Below, piece by piece: positions 16,982 through 25,022 of a DNA stretch of 64,000 nucleotides. The position numbers were made by a program, and so were the translations under genes. Source of the DNA: Bradyrhizobium sp. BTAi1 (GTDB lineage Bacteria > Pseudomonadota > Alphaproteobacteria > Rhizobiales > Xanthobacteraceae); assembly GCF_000015165.1 (NCBI RefSeq), contig NC_009485.1:6529501-6593500 (forward strand), written 5' to 3'. The notes under the pieces were generated by a model that was given only the letters and a program-made list of their open reading frames with translations, searched no databases and had not been told where the DNA came from. Positions within the stretch are counted from its first letter, which is position 1; each line of letters begins with the position of its first letter.

Positions 16982-17122
16982 GGTTGCAATTCGCATCTGC
17001 GGCTTCGCACTGCAATAAACAGGCCTGAAAGGCTCAAAACAGAAAATTCCACTGGCGAACTTTTCGTGGCACGGTAGTTTAAATCTGAGGACGATAACCG
17101 TCCCGTCTTGAAGGAGAGGACA

Positions 17123-17203
17123 ATGGCCTGGAAAGCACCGAAGATCGTTGAAGTGCCGGTTGGCATGGAAATCAACATGTATGCCTGCGCGGCTCGCAAA
17201 TAA
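17123..17203 (+). CDS. pqqA: PQQ precursor peptide PqqA
   Basis: 26 codons, reading MAWKAPKIVEVPVGMEINMY and then ACAARK. Glu16 and Tyr20 are the E-x3-Y pair that is cross-linked to become the PQQ skeleton. AAGGAGAGGACA is an excellent ribosome site. It is followed by pqqBCDE, so the assignment is secure despite the size. The peptide is bound by PqqD, presented to the radical-SAM enzyme PqqE, and later cut by a protease. A strong hairpin lies 11 bases after the stop and may set a high pqqA:pqqB transcript ratio. Confidence 0.95.
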   Translation: MAWKAPKIVEVPVGMEINMYACAARK

Positions 17204-17214
17204 TTCGCGGGTGT

Positions 17215-17244
17215 GACGTCCAGGTCCCGCCCGACCAGGACGTC
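17215..17244 (+). terminator. Hairpin between pqqA and pqqB, attenuator candidate
   Basis: GACGTCCAGGTC (17215-17226) and GACCAGGACGTC (17233-17244) pair over 12 positions with one A-A mismatch and a 6-base loop. It begins 11 bases after pqqA. In Methylobacterium a short abundant transcript covering only the precursor gene is known; a hairpin here would produce the same effect by termination or by 3'-end protection. Confidence 0.5.
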
Positions 17245-17493
17245 GGCGCCAGAGGGTGGGCATCCGTGATCGCGTATGAGCCAGCCCCTACGCAGGTCCG
17301 ATGTCCACCCTCGTCGCTCCTTTGCTGCTTCGCCAGCTGGCTTTGCTGTGTCGCTTGCTACGCTATCCACCTGCTCGCGCTTTGCTTGCTGCGTCGTGCC
17401 CCGCTTCACCCAGACTTGCGTCACTTTGACTGCTGGTCGTCCTGCCGCTGGTAATCGCGTGCGTCACCAGAGCTGAGATCCAGGAGACGGCTC

Positions 17494-18423
17494 ATGCTTC
17501 GCCTCGTCGTCCTGGGCGCCGCCGCGGGCGGCGGAGTCCCGCAATGGAATTGTGGCTGCGCGGTGTGCCGTGCCGCGCGCACCTCACATCCCGAGATCCG
17601 CAACAGCCAGGCGTCAGTCGCCGTCAGCGCCGATGGCGCCAACTGGTTCCTGATCAACGCCTCGCCCGACCTGCGCCAGCAGGTCACCTCGACGCCGCAG
17701 CTGCATCCGAAGCCGGGCGCGCTGCGCCACAGCCCGATCGCCGGCGTGATCCTGACCAATGGCGAGATCGACGCGATCACCGGGCTGCTGTCGATGCGCG
17801 AAAGCTCACCTTTCTCGATCCATGCGCACCCCAAGGTGCTTGCGATCCTGCGTTCGAACAACATCTTCGATGTGCTGAAGGACGAGACGGTCAAGCGCGT
17901 TCCGATCGTCATCGATGTTCCGTTCCGGCCGCTGCTGCAGGACGGCGCGCCGTCCGGCCTCGAGGTCACCGCCTTCGCGGTGTCCGGCACCAGCGCCTGG
18001 TATCTGCGTGACAAGCAGCACCCGGGCGGCAGCGCATCGGCCGGCGACACGCTGGGGCTGAGGATCGCCGACCTCGACAGCGGGCAATATTGCTACGTCA
18101 TTGCCGCCTGCGCCGACGTCGACCATGAGCTGAGAATGAAATTGAAGGGCGCGCCGCTGGTGCTGTTCGATGGCACGGTGTGGCGCGACGACGAGATGAT
18201 CCAGGCCGGACTCGGCAACAAGACCGGGCAGAGCATGGGACATATCGCGATGTCCGGAGAAAGCGGCGCGATCAAGCAGCTGGCGGACCTCGGGATCGGC
18301 AGGAAGATCTTCCTGCACATCAACAACTCCAATCCGGCGTGGCTGCACGCCTCACCCGAGCGGCAAACGTTGGAACGCGAGGGATGGGAAATCCCCGCTG
18401 AAGGGATGGAGATCGTATTGTGA
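17494..18423 (+). CDS. pqqB: PQQ biosynthesis protein PqqB
   Basis: 309 residues, the usual length. Metallo-beta-lactamase fold with the PqqB opening LRLVVLGAAAGGGVPQWNCG and Cys pair (NCGCAVCRAAR, structural zinc), SPDLRQQ, and C-terminal GQSMGHIAMSGE and FLHINNSNPA. PqqB acts late in the pathway as a non-heme iron hydroxylase of the cross-linked tyrosine. The 290-base gap after pqqA contains a hairpin and a pyrimidine-rich stretch but no gene. Its stop overlaps the pqqC start. Confidence 0.95.
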   Translation: MLRLVVLGAAAGGGVPQWNCGCAVCRAARTSHPEIRNSQASVAVSADGANWFLINASPDLRQQVTSTPQLHPKPGALRHSPIAGVILTNGEIDAITGLLSMRESSPFSIHAHPKVLAILRSNNIFDVLKDETVKRVPIVIDVPFRPLLQDGAPSGLEVTAFAVSGTSAWYLRDKQHPGGSASAGDTLGLRIADLDSGQYCYVIAACADVDHELRMKLKGAPLVLFDGTVWRDDEMIQAGLGNKTGQSMGHIAMSGESGAIKQLADLGIGRKIFLHINNSNPAWLHASPERQTLEREGWEIPAEGMEIVL

Positions 18424-19199
18424 GTGAGGTCAATCTGAGCGGAATGACGGCGCTGTCGATCGGACGCGGCGTGACGCTGAACAATGCTGCGGAACTGGAA
18501 GCGGCGCTGCGCCACATCGGCGCAACGCGCTATCACAATCACCACCCGTTCCATAAGCTGCTGCACAGCGGCAAGCTGAACAAGGGCCAGGTGCAGGCCT
18601 GGGCGCTCAATCGCTACTACTACCAATCGACGATCCCGCTGAAGGACGCGATGGTCATGACCCGCTTCCGCGACCGCGCCACGCGGCTGGAATGGCGGCA
18701 CCGCATCGAGGATCATGACGGCGATGTCGGCAGCGAGGGCGGCATCGAGCGCTGGCTGAAGCTGACCGAGGGCCTCGGCCTCGACACGGCCTATGTGGAA
18801 TCCACCGAAGGCATCCTGCCGGCGACGCGCTTCGCGGTGGAGGCCTATGTGCATTTCTGCCGCGACCGCTCGCCGCTGGAGGCGATCGCCTCATCGCTGA
18901 CCGAGCTGTTCGCCCCGAGCATCCACGAGGAGCGCATCTCCGGGATGTTGGAGCATTACAGCTTCGTCAATCACGACACGATGAGCTACTTCAAGCGCCG
19001 CCTCACCCAGGCGCCGCGCGATGCGAATTTCGCACTGCATTACGTCAAGGAGCATGCGACCACGCCGGAGCAGCGCGCCGCGGTGTGCAACGCGCTGATC
19101 TTCAAGACCAACGTGCTGTGGGTGCAGCTCGACGCGCTGTATCACGCCTATGTCGAAGGCCACATCCCGCCCGGCGCCTTCGTGCCGAAGGAGGGGTGA
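18420..19199 (+). CDS. pqqC: Pyrroloquinoline-quinone synthase PqqC
   Basis: 259 residues from a GTG that overlaps the pqqB stop (GTGA). TenA/heme-oxygenase-like helical protein: RYHNHHPFHKLLHSGKLN, QAWALNRYYYQSTIPLKDA and RIEDHDGD carry the conserved His, Arg and Tyr residues that bind AHQQ. It performs the final cofactorless ring closure and eight-electron oxidation to PQQ using O2. It is separated from pqqD by 245 bases that hold a palindromic repeat; the genes are more often adjacent or fused. Confidence 0.95.
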   Translation: MSEVNLSGMTALSIGRGVTLNNAAELEAALRHIGATRYHNHHPFHKLLHSGKLNKGQVQAWALNRYYYQSTIPLKDAMVMTRFRDRATRLEWRHRIEDHDGDVGSEGGIERWLKLTEGLGLDTAYVESTEGILPATRFAVEAYVHFCRDRSPLEAIASSLTELFAPSIHEERISGMLEHYSFVNHDTMSYFKRRLTQAPRDANFALHYVKEHATTPEQRAAVCNALIFKTNVLWVQLDALYHAYVEGHIPPGAFVPKEG

Positions 19200-19229
19200 T
19201 CGTGGTCTTCGCGGCTCTCTCAACAGCAC

Positions 19230-19393
19230 CGGTGCCACCCTCCCCTGGAGGGGGAGGGTCGGCTCGCGCGAAGCGCGAGGCGGGGTGGGGTGAAGCCACC
19301 AGCCGCGGTGTGAATGGAGAGATCACCCCACCCCGCCGCGCATCGCGAGCGATGCGCGGCGACCCTCCCCGTCCAGGGGAGAGTGGGCACCGC
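19230..19393. repeat. Palindromic repeat, family D, inside the pqq operon
   Basis: The outer arms (CGGTGCCACCCTCCCC... and ...GGGGAGAGTGGGCACCG) and inner arms (GCGGGGTGGGGTGA / TCACCCCACCCCGC) fold into one long hairpin of about 160 bases. It occupies most of the pqqC-pqqD gap. Confidence 0.75.
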
Positions 19394-19444
19394 CGATGCT
19401 GCAGCATCGGACAGAACGCAACCGTTATCGGCTAGAGACCCGCC

Positions 19445-19753
19445 ATGGCCCCGCGTCACATCCAAGTTGCCGAGACCAGCCGCGTGGTACTGCCGCGGCA
19501 TACCAAGCTGAAATTCGACGAGACGCGCCAGGTCTGGGTGATCCTGGCGCCGGAGCGGGTGCTGGCGCCGGATGAGATCGCGGTCGAGGTGCTCAAACTG
19601 TGCGACGGCGTGCGCAGCGTTGCCGGCATCATCGACGAGCTGGCGACGAAATATGCCGCGCCGCGCGACGTGATCGCGACCGACGTCGTGGCCATGCTAC
19701 AGGATCTCGCCGACAAGGGCTTTCTGACCGAGGTTCGGGAGACGACCTCATGA
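19445..19753 (+). CDS. pqqD: PQQ biosynthesis peptide chaperone PqqD
   Basis: 102 residues, a complete RiPP recognition element (winged-helix fold): RHTKLKFDETRQVWVILAPERVL, the conserved DEIAVEVLKLCDG and VVAMLQDLADKGFL. PqqD binds PqqA and delivers it to PqqE. Its stop overlaps the pqqE start (ATGA), so the two are translationally coupled. Confidence 0.95.
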   Translation: MAPRHIQVAETSRVVLPRHTKLKFDETRQVWVILAPERVLAPDEIAVEVLKLCDGVRSVAGIIDELATKYAAPRDVIATDVVAMLQDLADKGFLTEVRETTS

Positions 19754-20946
19754 CCGAGCTGACTGAGACGACGCCGCAGGTCGACGCGAATGACGGGCTC
19801 GCCGTGCTGGAGCGGCGCGGTTCCGTGGCCGAGACTTACGGCATTCCGCTCGCCGTGCTGCTCGAACTCACGCATCGCTGCCCGCTGCAATGCCCCTATT
19901 GCTCCAACCCGTTGGAGCTCGATCGCGCCGGCCAGGAGCTGACCACCGCCGAATGGAAGAAGGTGCTGTCGGAGCTCGCCGAGATCGGCGTGCTGCAGGT
20001 GCATTTCTCGGGCGGCGAGCCGACCGCGCGCAAGGACATCGTCGAGCTGGTGCAGCACGCCAATGACGTCGGGCTCTACACCAATCTGATCACCTCGGCG
20101 GTGCTGCTGACGCGCGAGCGGCTGAAGGAGCTGGCAGATGCCGGGCTGTGTCACGTGCAGATCAGCTTCCAGGGCAACGAGCCCGTCGTGGCCGATCGCG
20201 TCGGCGGCTACAAGGGCGGCCATGCCAAGAAGCTCGAGGTCGCGAAGTGGACCCGCGAGCTGGACCTGCCGCTGACGGTGAACGCTGTGATGCACCGGCA
20301 GAACCTGCACCAGCTGCCGGACATCATCCAGATGGCGGTCGATCTCGATGCCGACCGGCTCGAGGTCGCCAATGTGCAATATTACGGCTGGGCGCTGAAG
20401 AACCGCGCCAGCCTGATGCCGACTTACGAACAGTTGGAGGAAACCGACCGCCTGGTCGAAGAGGCGCGCGAGCGGCTGAAAGGCACGCTGACCATCGACT
20501 ACGTCGTGCCGGACTACTACGCACTGCGGCCGAAGAAGTGCATGGGCGGCTGGGGCCGGCAGTTCTTCAACATCTCGCCGTCGGGCAAGGTGCTGCCGTG
20601 CCATGCTGCCGAGAGCATCACCGGGCTCGACTTCATGTCGGTGCGCTCGAACAACTCGATCGCCTGGATCTGGCAGAACTCCGAGGCCTTCAACCGCTAT
20701 CGCGGCACCGGCTGGATGAAGGAGCCGTGCAAATCTTGCGAGTTCCGCGAGATCGATTTCGGCGGCTGCCGCTGCCAGGCCTTCGCACTGACCGGCGATG
20801 CGGCCAACACGGATCCGGCCTGCACGCTGTCGCCGCTGCACGAGAGCATCTTCAAGCAGGCCGAGCGCGACGCGGCCTCGGGCCAGGACCGCTTCCTCTA
20901 TCGCAACTTTGCCGGCGGCACGCCGGAGAACGGCAACGATGCCTGA
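19750..20946 (+). CDS. pqqE: PqqA peptide cyclase PqqE (radical SAM)
   Basis: 398 residues from the ATG overlapping the pqqD stop; the frame is open upstream through pqqD but not coding there. Radical-SAM CxxxCxxC is Cys44-Cys48-Cys51 in HRCPLQCPYCSN, with SGGEPTARKD following. The C-terminal SPASM/twitch region has the auxiliary-cluster cysteines (KKCMGGWG, LPCHAA, CKSCEF, GGCRCQAF, DPAC). It forms the Glu-Tyr C-C bond in PqqA using S-adenosylmethionine. Overlaps the next gene by 8 bases. Confidence 0.96.
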   Translation: MTELTETTPQVDANDGLAVLERRGSVAETYGIPLAVLLELTHRCPLQCPYCSNPLELDRAGQELTTAEWKKVLSELAEIGVLQVHFSGGEPTARKDIVELVQHANDVGLYTNLITSAVLLTRERLKELADAGLCHVQISFQGNEPVVADRVGGYKGGHAKKLEVAKWTRELDLPLTVNAVMHRQNLHQLPDIIQMAVDLDADRLEVANVQYYGWALKNRASLMPTYEQLEETDRLVEEARERLKGTLTIDYVVPDYYALRPKKCMGGWGRQFFNISPSGKVLPCHAAESITGLDFMSVRSNNSIAWIWQNSEAFNRYRGTGWMKEPCKSCEFREIDFGGCRCQAFALTGDAANTDPACTLSPLHESIFKQAERDAASGQDRFLYRNFAGGTPENGNDA

Positions 20947-21928
20947 TGCCGAAGCCGGCCGCGCCGCCGCGCGCCGCACCGATCCGTTCACGCCGCTGAC
21001 GTCGGAATGGCTCGACGTCTCCGGCGGCCATCAGATCTATGTCGAGAGCGCCGGCCGCGTCGGCGGCATTCCCGCGCTCTATCTGCATGGCGGGCCGGGC
21101 TCCGGCTGCCAGCCGGATCACCGCCGCCTGTTCGATCCCGAGCGCTTCCATGCCGTGCTGTTCGACCAGCGCGGCGCCGGGCGCTCGCGCCCCACGCGCA
21201 GCCGCGACAACAACACCCTGCCCGACCTGATCGCCGACATGGAGGCGATCCGCGCGAAATTCGGCTTCGAACGCTGGCTCGTCGCCGGCGGCTCCTGGGG
21301 CGCGACCTTGGCGCTGGCCTATGCAGAGGCGCATCCGACGCGCGTGACCGGTCTGGTGCTGCGCGCGACCTTTCTCGGCACCCGCGCCGAGGTCGAAGCA
21401 GCGTTCGGCGAGACGCTGGCGCGGTTTCATCCGACGCTGCACCGCGACTTCCTGGAGATGCTGCCGGAAGCCGAGCGTGCCAATCCGTGCGACGCCTATT
21501 TCCGCCGCATCCTCGATCCGGATCCGGCCATCCACGGCCCCGCCGCGCGCGCCTGGCACGATACCGAGCGCGCCTTGTCCGAGGTCAAGCCGGCGCGCAG
21601 CCATCTCGACCGGCTCGCGATCCGCTCCGGCAGCGCGCTGCCGGCGACGCCGTTCATGGAGGCGCATTACTTCTCGCAGGACAGCTTCATGGCGCCGGAC
21701 CAGCTGCTGCGCGACGCGACGAAGCTCGCCGGCATCCCCGGCATCATCGTGCAGGGCCGCTACGACCTGCTCTGTCCGCCCTCGACCTCGGCGCGGCTGG
21801 CGGAGGTGTGGCGCGACGCCGAAATCCGTGTCGTCGAGGCCGCAGGTCACAATCTTTATGACCCCGGCATCCGCGATGCGGTCATGAAAGCCATCTGCGA
21901 TATGGCTAAGCGCACGGCCGCGCCTTAA
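20939..21928 (+). CDS. Proline iminopeptidase-like alpha/beta hydrolase (S33), in the pqq operon
   Basis: 329 residues from the ATG at 20939, inside the end of pqqE, so it is co-transcribed and coupled. Prolyl aminopeptidase features: LYLHGGPGSGC (oxyanion hole), FDQRGAGRS, nucleophile Ser in GGSWGATLAL, Asp in GRYDLLCPP and His in EAAGHNLYD. The family removes N-terminal proline from peptides. PQQ maturation needs a protease to free the cross-linked Glu-Tyr from PqqA; no pqqF/pqqG or tldD-type gene is present here, so a part in PqqA trimming is an attractive inference, not shown. Confidence 0.85.
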   Translation: MPDAEAGRAAARRTDPFTPLTSEWLDVSGGHQIYVESAGRVGGIPALYLHGGPGSGCQPDHRRLFDPERFHAVLFDQRGAGRSRPTRSRDNNTLPDLIADMEAIRAKFGFERWLVAGGSWGATLALAYAEAHPTRVTGLVLRATFLGTRAEVEAAFGETLARFHPTLHRDFLEMLPEAERANPCDAYFRRILDPDPAIHGPAARAWHDTERALSEVKPARSHLDRLAIRSGSALPATPFMEAHYFSQDSFMAPDQLLRDATKLAGIPGIIVQGRYDLLCPPSTSARLAEVWRDAEIRVVEAAGHNLYDPGIRDAVMKAICDMAKRTAAP

Positions 21929-21943
21929 ACACACCCCTTCTTC

Positions 21944-22052
21944 CCCTCATGCTGAGGAGGCGCGCCAGCGCCGTCTCGAAGCATGAGGCCCGCGATCCCT
22001 CCGGGCCTCATGCTTCGAGACGGCCGCCTATGGCGGCCTCCTCGGGATGAGG
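21944..22052. repeat. Palindromic intergenic repeat, family C
   Basis: CCCTCATGCTGAGGAGG at the left end pairs with CCTCCTCGGGATGAGG at the right end; inner CGTCTCGAAGCATGAGGCC pairs with GGCCTCATGCTTCGAGACG almost perfectly. Same family as 15815-15973. Confidence 0.75.
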
Positions 22053-22079
22053 ATCAGCCACATGCACAGGAGCCTTAAG

Positions 22080-22751
22080 ATGCCCATCGCCGGGAAAGGC
22101 ATGCTTTTGACATCGATGAACATCGATGCCGAGCATGAAGCTGATTTCAACCATTGGTACGACAGCGAGCATCTCGAAGAGCGCGTGGCCATCCCCGGCT
22201 TCATCGAGGCGCGGCGTTATGTCGCCGAGCAGGGCAGCCCGAAATATCTCTGCCTGTATTCGACCGAGACCATCGACGTGCTCGACAGCGCGCCCTATCG
22301 CGCGCGGCTGGATGCGCCGACGGAATGGTCGAAGACCGTGATGGCGCGCTTCAAGAACATGATCCGCAGTGTCGCCCGCATCACGATTTCCAAAGGCGCG
22401 GGGCGCGGCGCCGTCCTCGGCATCATCCGCCTGCGGCCGAAGCCGGGACAGGACAAGGCGCTGCGCGACGCGCTGCAGATCGAGCTCGACCCGCGCGAAC
22501 TCAAGGGCGTGATCTCGATGCACCTGCTCGAGGGCGATGCCGATCTCTCAGGGCCTGCCGCAGGCGTGCCCGCGAGTTCTCGCGACGCGGATTGGTTCAT
22601 CCTGATTGACGGCACCGACAGCCACGCCATCGCCACCTTGATGACGACGCGCTTCGCCGCGATCGATGGTCCGCTGGCGACGCAGATCTCGGCCGGCATC
22701 TACCGCCTGATGTGGGATCTGAGCCGGGCTGACATCGCGGCGCATGAGTAG
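22080..22751 (+). CDS. Two-domain dimeric alpha/beta-barrel (EthD/DUF4286-like) protein
   Basis: 223 residues from the ATG at 22080, which has AGGAG 7 bases upstream; an in-frame ATG at 22047 lies in the preceding repeat. The first half (GMLLTSMNIDAEHEADFNHWYDSEHLEERVAIPGF) is the signature of small ferredoxin-like dimeric barrels such as DUF4286/EthD; the second half looks like a second copy. Probable cytoplasmic protein of unknown role, possibly aromatic or steroid catabolism by analogy. Not part of the pqq operon by repeat and gap. Confidence 0.6.
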   Translation: MPIAGKGMLLTSMNIDAEHEADFNHWYDSEHLEERVAIPGFIEARRYVAEQGSPKYLCLYSTETIDVLDSAPYRARLDAPTEWSKTVMARFKNMIRSVARITISKGAGRGAVLGIIRLRPKPGQDKALRDALQIELDPRELKGVISMHLLEGDADLSGPAAGVPASSRDADWFILIDGTDSHAIATLMTTRFAAIDGPLATQISAGIYRLMWDLSRADIAAHE

Positions 22752-22767
22752 CGCACCTCTTACCACG

Positions 22768-22892
22768 CGTCATGCCCGGGCTTGTCCCGCCTGCGCGGCC
22801 GACGCCGCTTCGGCGCGGCGAAGGCCCGGGCATCCACGCCGCGCTCAGGATGCCGAACGACGTGGATGGCCGGGACAAGCCCGGCCATGACG
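22768..22892. repeat. Palindromic intergenic repeat, family B
   Basis: CGTCATGCCCGGGCTTGTCCCG at the left pairs with CGGGACAAGCCCGGCCATGACG at the right. The middle section CTGCGCGGCCGACGCCGCTT is shared almost exactly with the element at 26863. Confidence 0.8.
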
Positions 22893-23222
22893 ACTGAGTG
22901 CGCGGCGGCTTCCTTGGCACACTCTTTTTCACCCACTCATTCCCATCGTCACATCCCGCATCGCAACACATGGCAGTATCGCGCCTGCAATGCGGCAGCG
23001 CACCACTGTGTATGACCAGCAGCGTTGCAAATTTGCCTTTGTGCGCGCCTTGGAATGGCTCTAGTCTGATAAGACTATTCAATTGAGCCATTCAAAAAAC
23101 AGAAGGGCGACGACCAGGGCCTGCTCCGGACCTCAACCGATCCTCTGCTGATCCTGAACAAATAGTCGTCCTCATGTCAGGAAGGCCGCGCGCTCGTGGT
23201 TCGCCGCGCGGACAGGGTAGGA

Positions 23223-25022
23223 ATGAGAGCGACTGATATTTCGGCCCCCGACTACTTTCACAAAGTGGTCGACTGCCAATGGGCTTGTCCCGCACACACG
23301 CCGGTCCCCGAATACATCCGCCTGATCGCCGAGGGTCGCTACAGCGACGCCTACATGATCAATTGGAAGTCGAACGTCTTCCCCGGCATTCTCGGACGCA
23401 CCTGCGATCGCCCCTGCGAGCCCGCCTGCCGGCGCGGCCGTGTCGAGGAGAGCCCGGTCGCGATCTGCCGCCTCAAGCGCGTGGCCGCCGATTTCAAGGA
23501 CGACGTGCAGCAGCGGATGCCGCGCCCGGCCCCGAAAAACAGCCGGCGCATCGCGCTGGTCGGCGGCGGTCCCGCATCGCTGACTGTGGCGCGTGACCTC
23601 GCGCCGCTCGGCTATCACTGCACCGTGTTTGACGCCGATCCCAGGCCCGGCGGCATGATGCGCTCGCAGATTCCAAAGTTCCGTCTGCCCGACAGCGTGA
23701 TCGACGAGGAAACCGGCTACGTTCTCAGTCTTGGCGTCGACTACAAGGCCGGTCATCGCATCGACAGCCTCAAGAAGCTGCTGGCCGAGAACTATGATGC
23801 CATCTTCATCGGCTCCGGCGCGCCGCGCGGCCGTGAGCTGAACATTCCCGGCCGCAAGGAGGCCGCCGCTAACATCCATCTCGGCATCGACTGGCTGTCC
23901 GGCGTCTCGTTCGGCCACACCGACAAGATCGGCAAGCGCGTGATCGTGCTCGGCGGCGGCAATACCGCGATGGATTGCTGCCGCACCGCGCGCCGGCTCG
24001 GCGGCGAGGACGTCAAGGTCATCGTGCGCTCCGGCTTCGAGGAGATGAAGGCCTCACCCTGGGAGAAGGAGGACGCGCTGCATGAAGACATCCCGATCCT
24101 CAACTATCTCGTGCCGGTCGCCTTCACTCACGACAATGGCAAGCTCACCGGCGTCACCTTCCAGAAGGTGAAGGCCGTCTATGACGACAAGGGCGACCGC
24201 TTGCTGGTGCCGTCGGGCGAGCCTGATGTGACCTACGACTGCGACGATGTGCTCGTCGCGGTCGGCCAGGAGAATGCGTTCCCCTGGATCGAGGCCGATT
24301 GCGGCATCGAATTCGACAAGCGGCACATGCCCAAGGTCGATCCGACCACGTTCGTCTCGACCAATCCAAAGGTTTTCTTCGGCGGCGACGCCGCATTCGG
24401 CCCGAAGAACATCATCTGGGCGGTGGCGCAGGGCCACGAGGCCGCGCTGTCGATCCATCGCCTGCTCTCGGGCGAGGACATCACCGAGCGGCCATTGCCC
24501 GAGGTGCACATCTCCTCGCAGAAGATGGGCATCCACGAATGGAGCTACGACAACGACGTCTCGCCGGAGAAGCGCTATAAGGTGCCGCATCGCGACAAGG
24601 TCGTGGCGCTGAAGGACATCCGCACCGAGGTCGAGCTCGGCTATGACGTCAAGCTCGCGCTCGGCGAGGCGCATCGCTGCCTGAACTGCGACGTGCAGAC
24701 GGTGTTCTCCAACACGCTGTGCATCGAGTGCGACGCCTGCGCCGACATCTGCCCGATGGACTGCATCACCTTCACCGACAATGGCGAGGAAGCGGATCTT
24801 CGCTCCCGGCTGAGGGCACCATCTGTTCATCCCGACCAGAGCCTCTACGTGTCGTCGGATCTGAAGACCGGCCGCGTGATGGTCAAGGACGAGGACGTCT
24901 GCCTTCATTGCGGCCTGTGCGCCGAACGCTGTCCCACCGGTGCGTGGGACATGCAGAAATATTTCATCGAGACGACTCACGCAGGTCACGCATGTCCCAG
25001 CAAGCGCCGCTCAGCAGCGTAA
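23223..25022 (+). CDS. GltD-like NAD(P)H/FAD oxidoreductase with two C-terminal [4Fe-4S] motifs (KorC-type)
   Basis: 599 residues from the ATG at 23223; a GTG at 23196 with AGGAAGG upstream is an alternative. Order: N-terminal Fe-S domain (CQWACPAHTPVPEYI, CDRPCEPACRRG), FAD fold (VGGGPASLTVARDL, about residue 115), NAD(P) fold (VLGGGNTAMDCCRTA, about 245), then two clusters near the C-terminus, CIECDACADICPMDC and CLHCGLCAERCPTG. This is the build of glutamate synthase small subunits with an added ferredoxin domain. Next to korA/korB it should pass electrons between the oxidoreductase and NADP, like KorC of the 2-oxoglutarate:NADP oxidoreductase of Azoarcus. Overlaps the next gene by 31 bases. 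Confidence 0.85.
   Translation: MRATDISAPDYFHKVVDCQWACPAHTPVPEYIRLIAEGRYSDAYMINWKSNVFPGILGRTCDRPCEPACRRGRVEESPVAICRLKRVAADFKDDVQQRMPRPAPKNSRRIALVGGGPASLTVARDLAPLGYHCTVFDADPRPGGMMRSQIPKFRLPDSVIDEETGYVLSLGVDYKAGHRIDSLKKLLAENYDAIFIGSGAPRGRELNIPGRKEAAANIHLGIDWLSGVSFGHTDKIGKRVIVLGGGNTAMDCCRTARRLGGEDVKVIVRSGFEEMKASPWEKEDALHEDIPILNYLVPVAFTHDNGKLTGVTFQKVKAVYDDKGDRLLVPSGEPDVTYDCDDVLVAVGQENAFPWIEADCGIEFDKRHMPKVDPTTFVSTNPKVFFGGDAAFGPKNIIWAVAQGHEAALSIHRLLSGEDITERPLPEVHISSQKMGIHEWSYDNDVSPEKRYKVPHRDKVVALKDIRTEVELGYDVKLALGEAHRCLNCDVQTVFSNTLCIECDACADICPMDCITFTDNGEEADLRSRLRAPSVHPDQSLYVSSDLKTGRVMVKDEDVCLHCGLCAERCPTGAWDMQKYFIETTHAGHACPSKRRSAA

Noticed and set aside
17067..17082. TGGCACGGTAGTTTAA upstream of pqqA, resembling a sigma-54 promoter
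   Set aside because: The -24 half is good but the -12 half lacks the essential GC (reads TTTAA instead of TTGCA).
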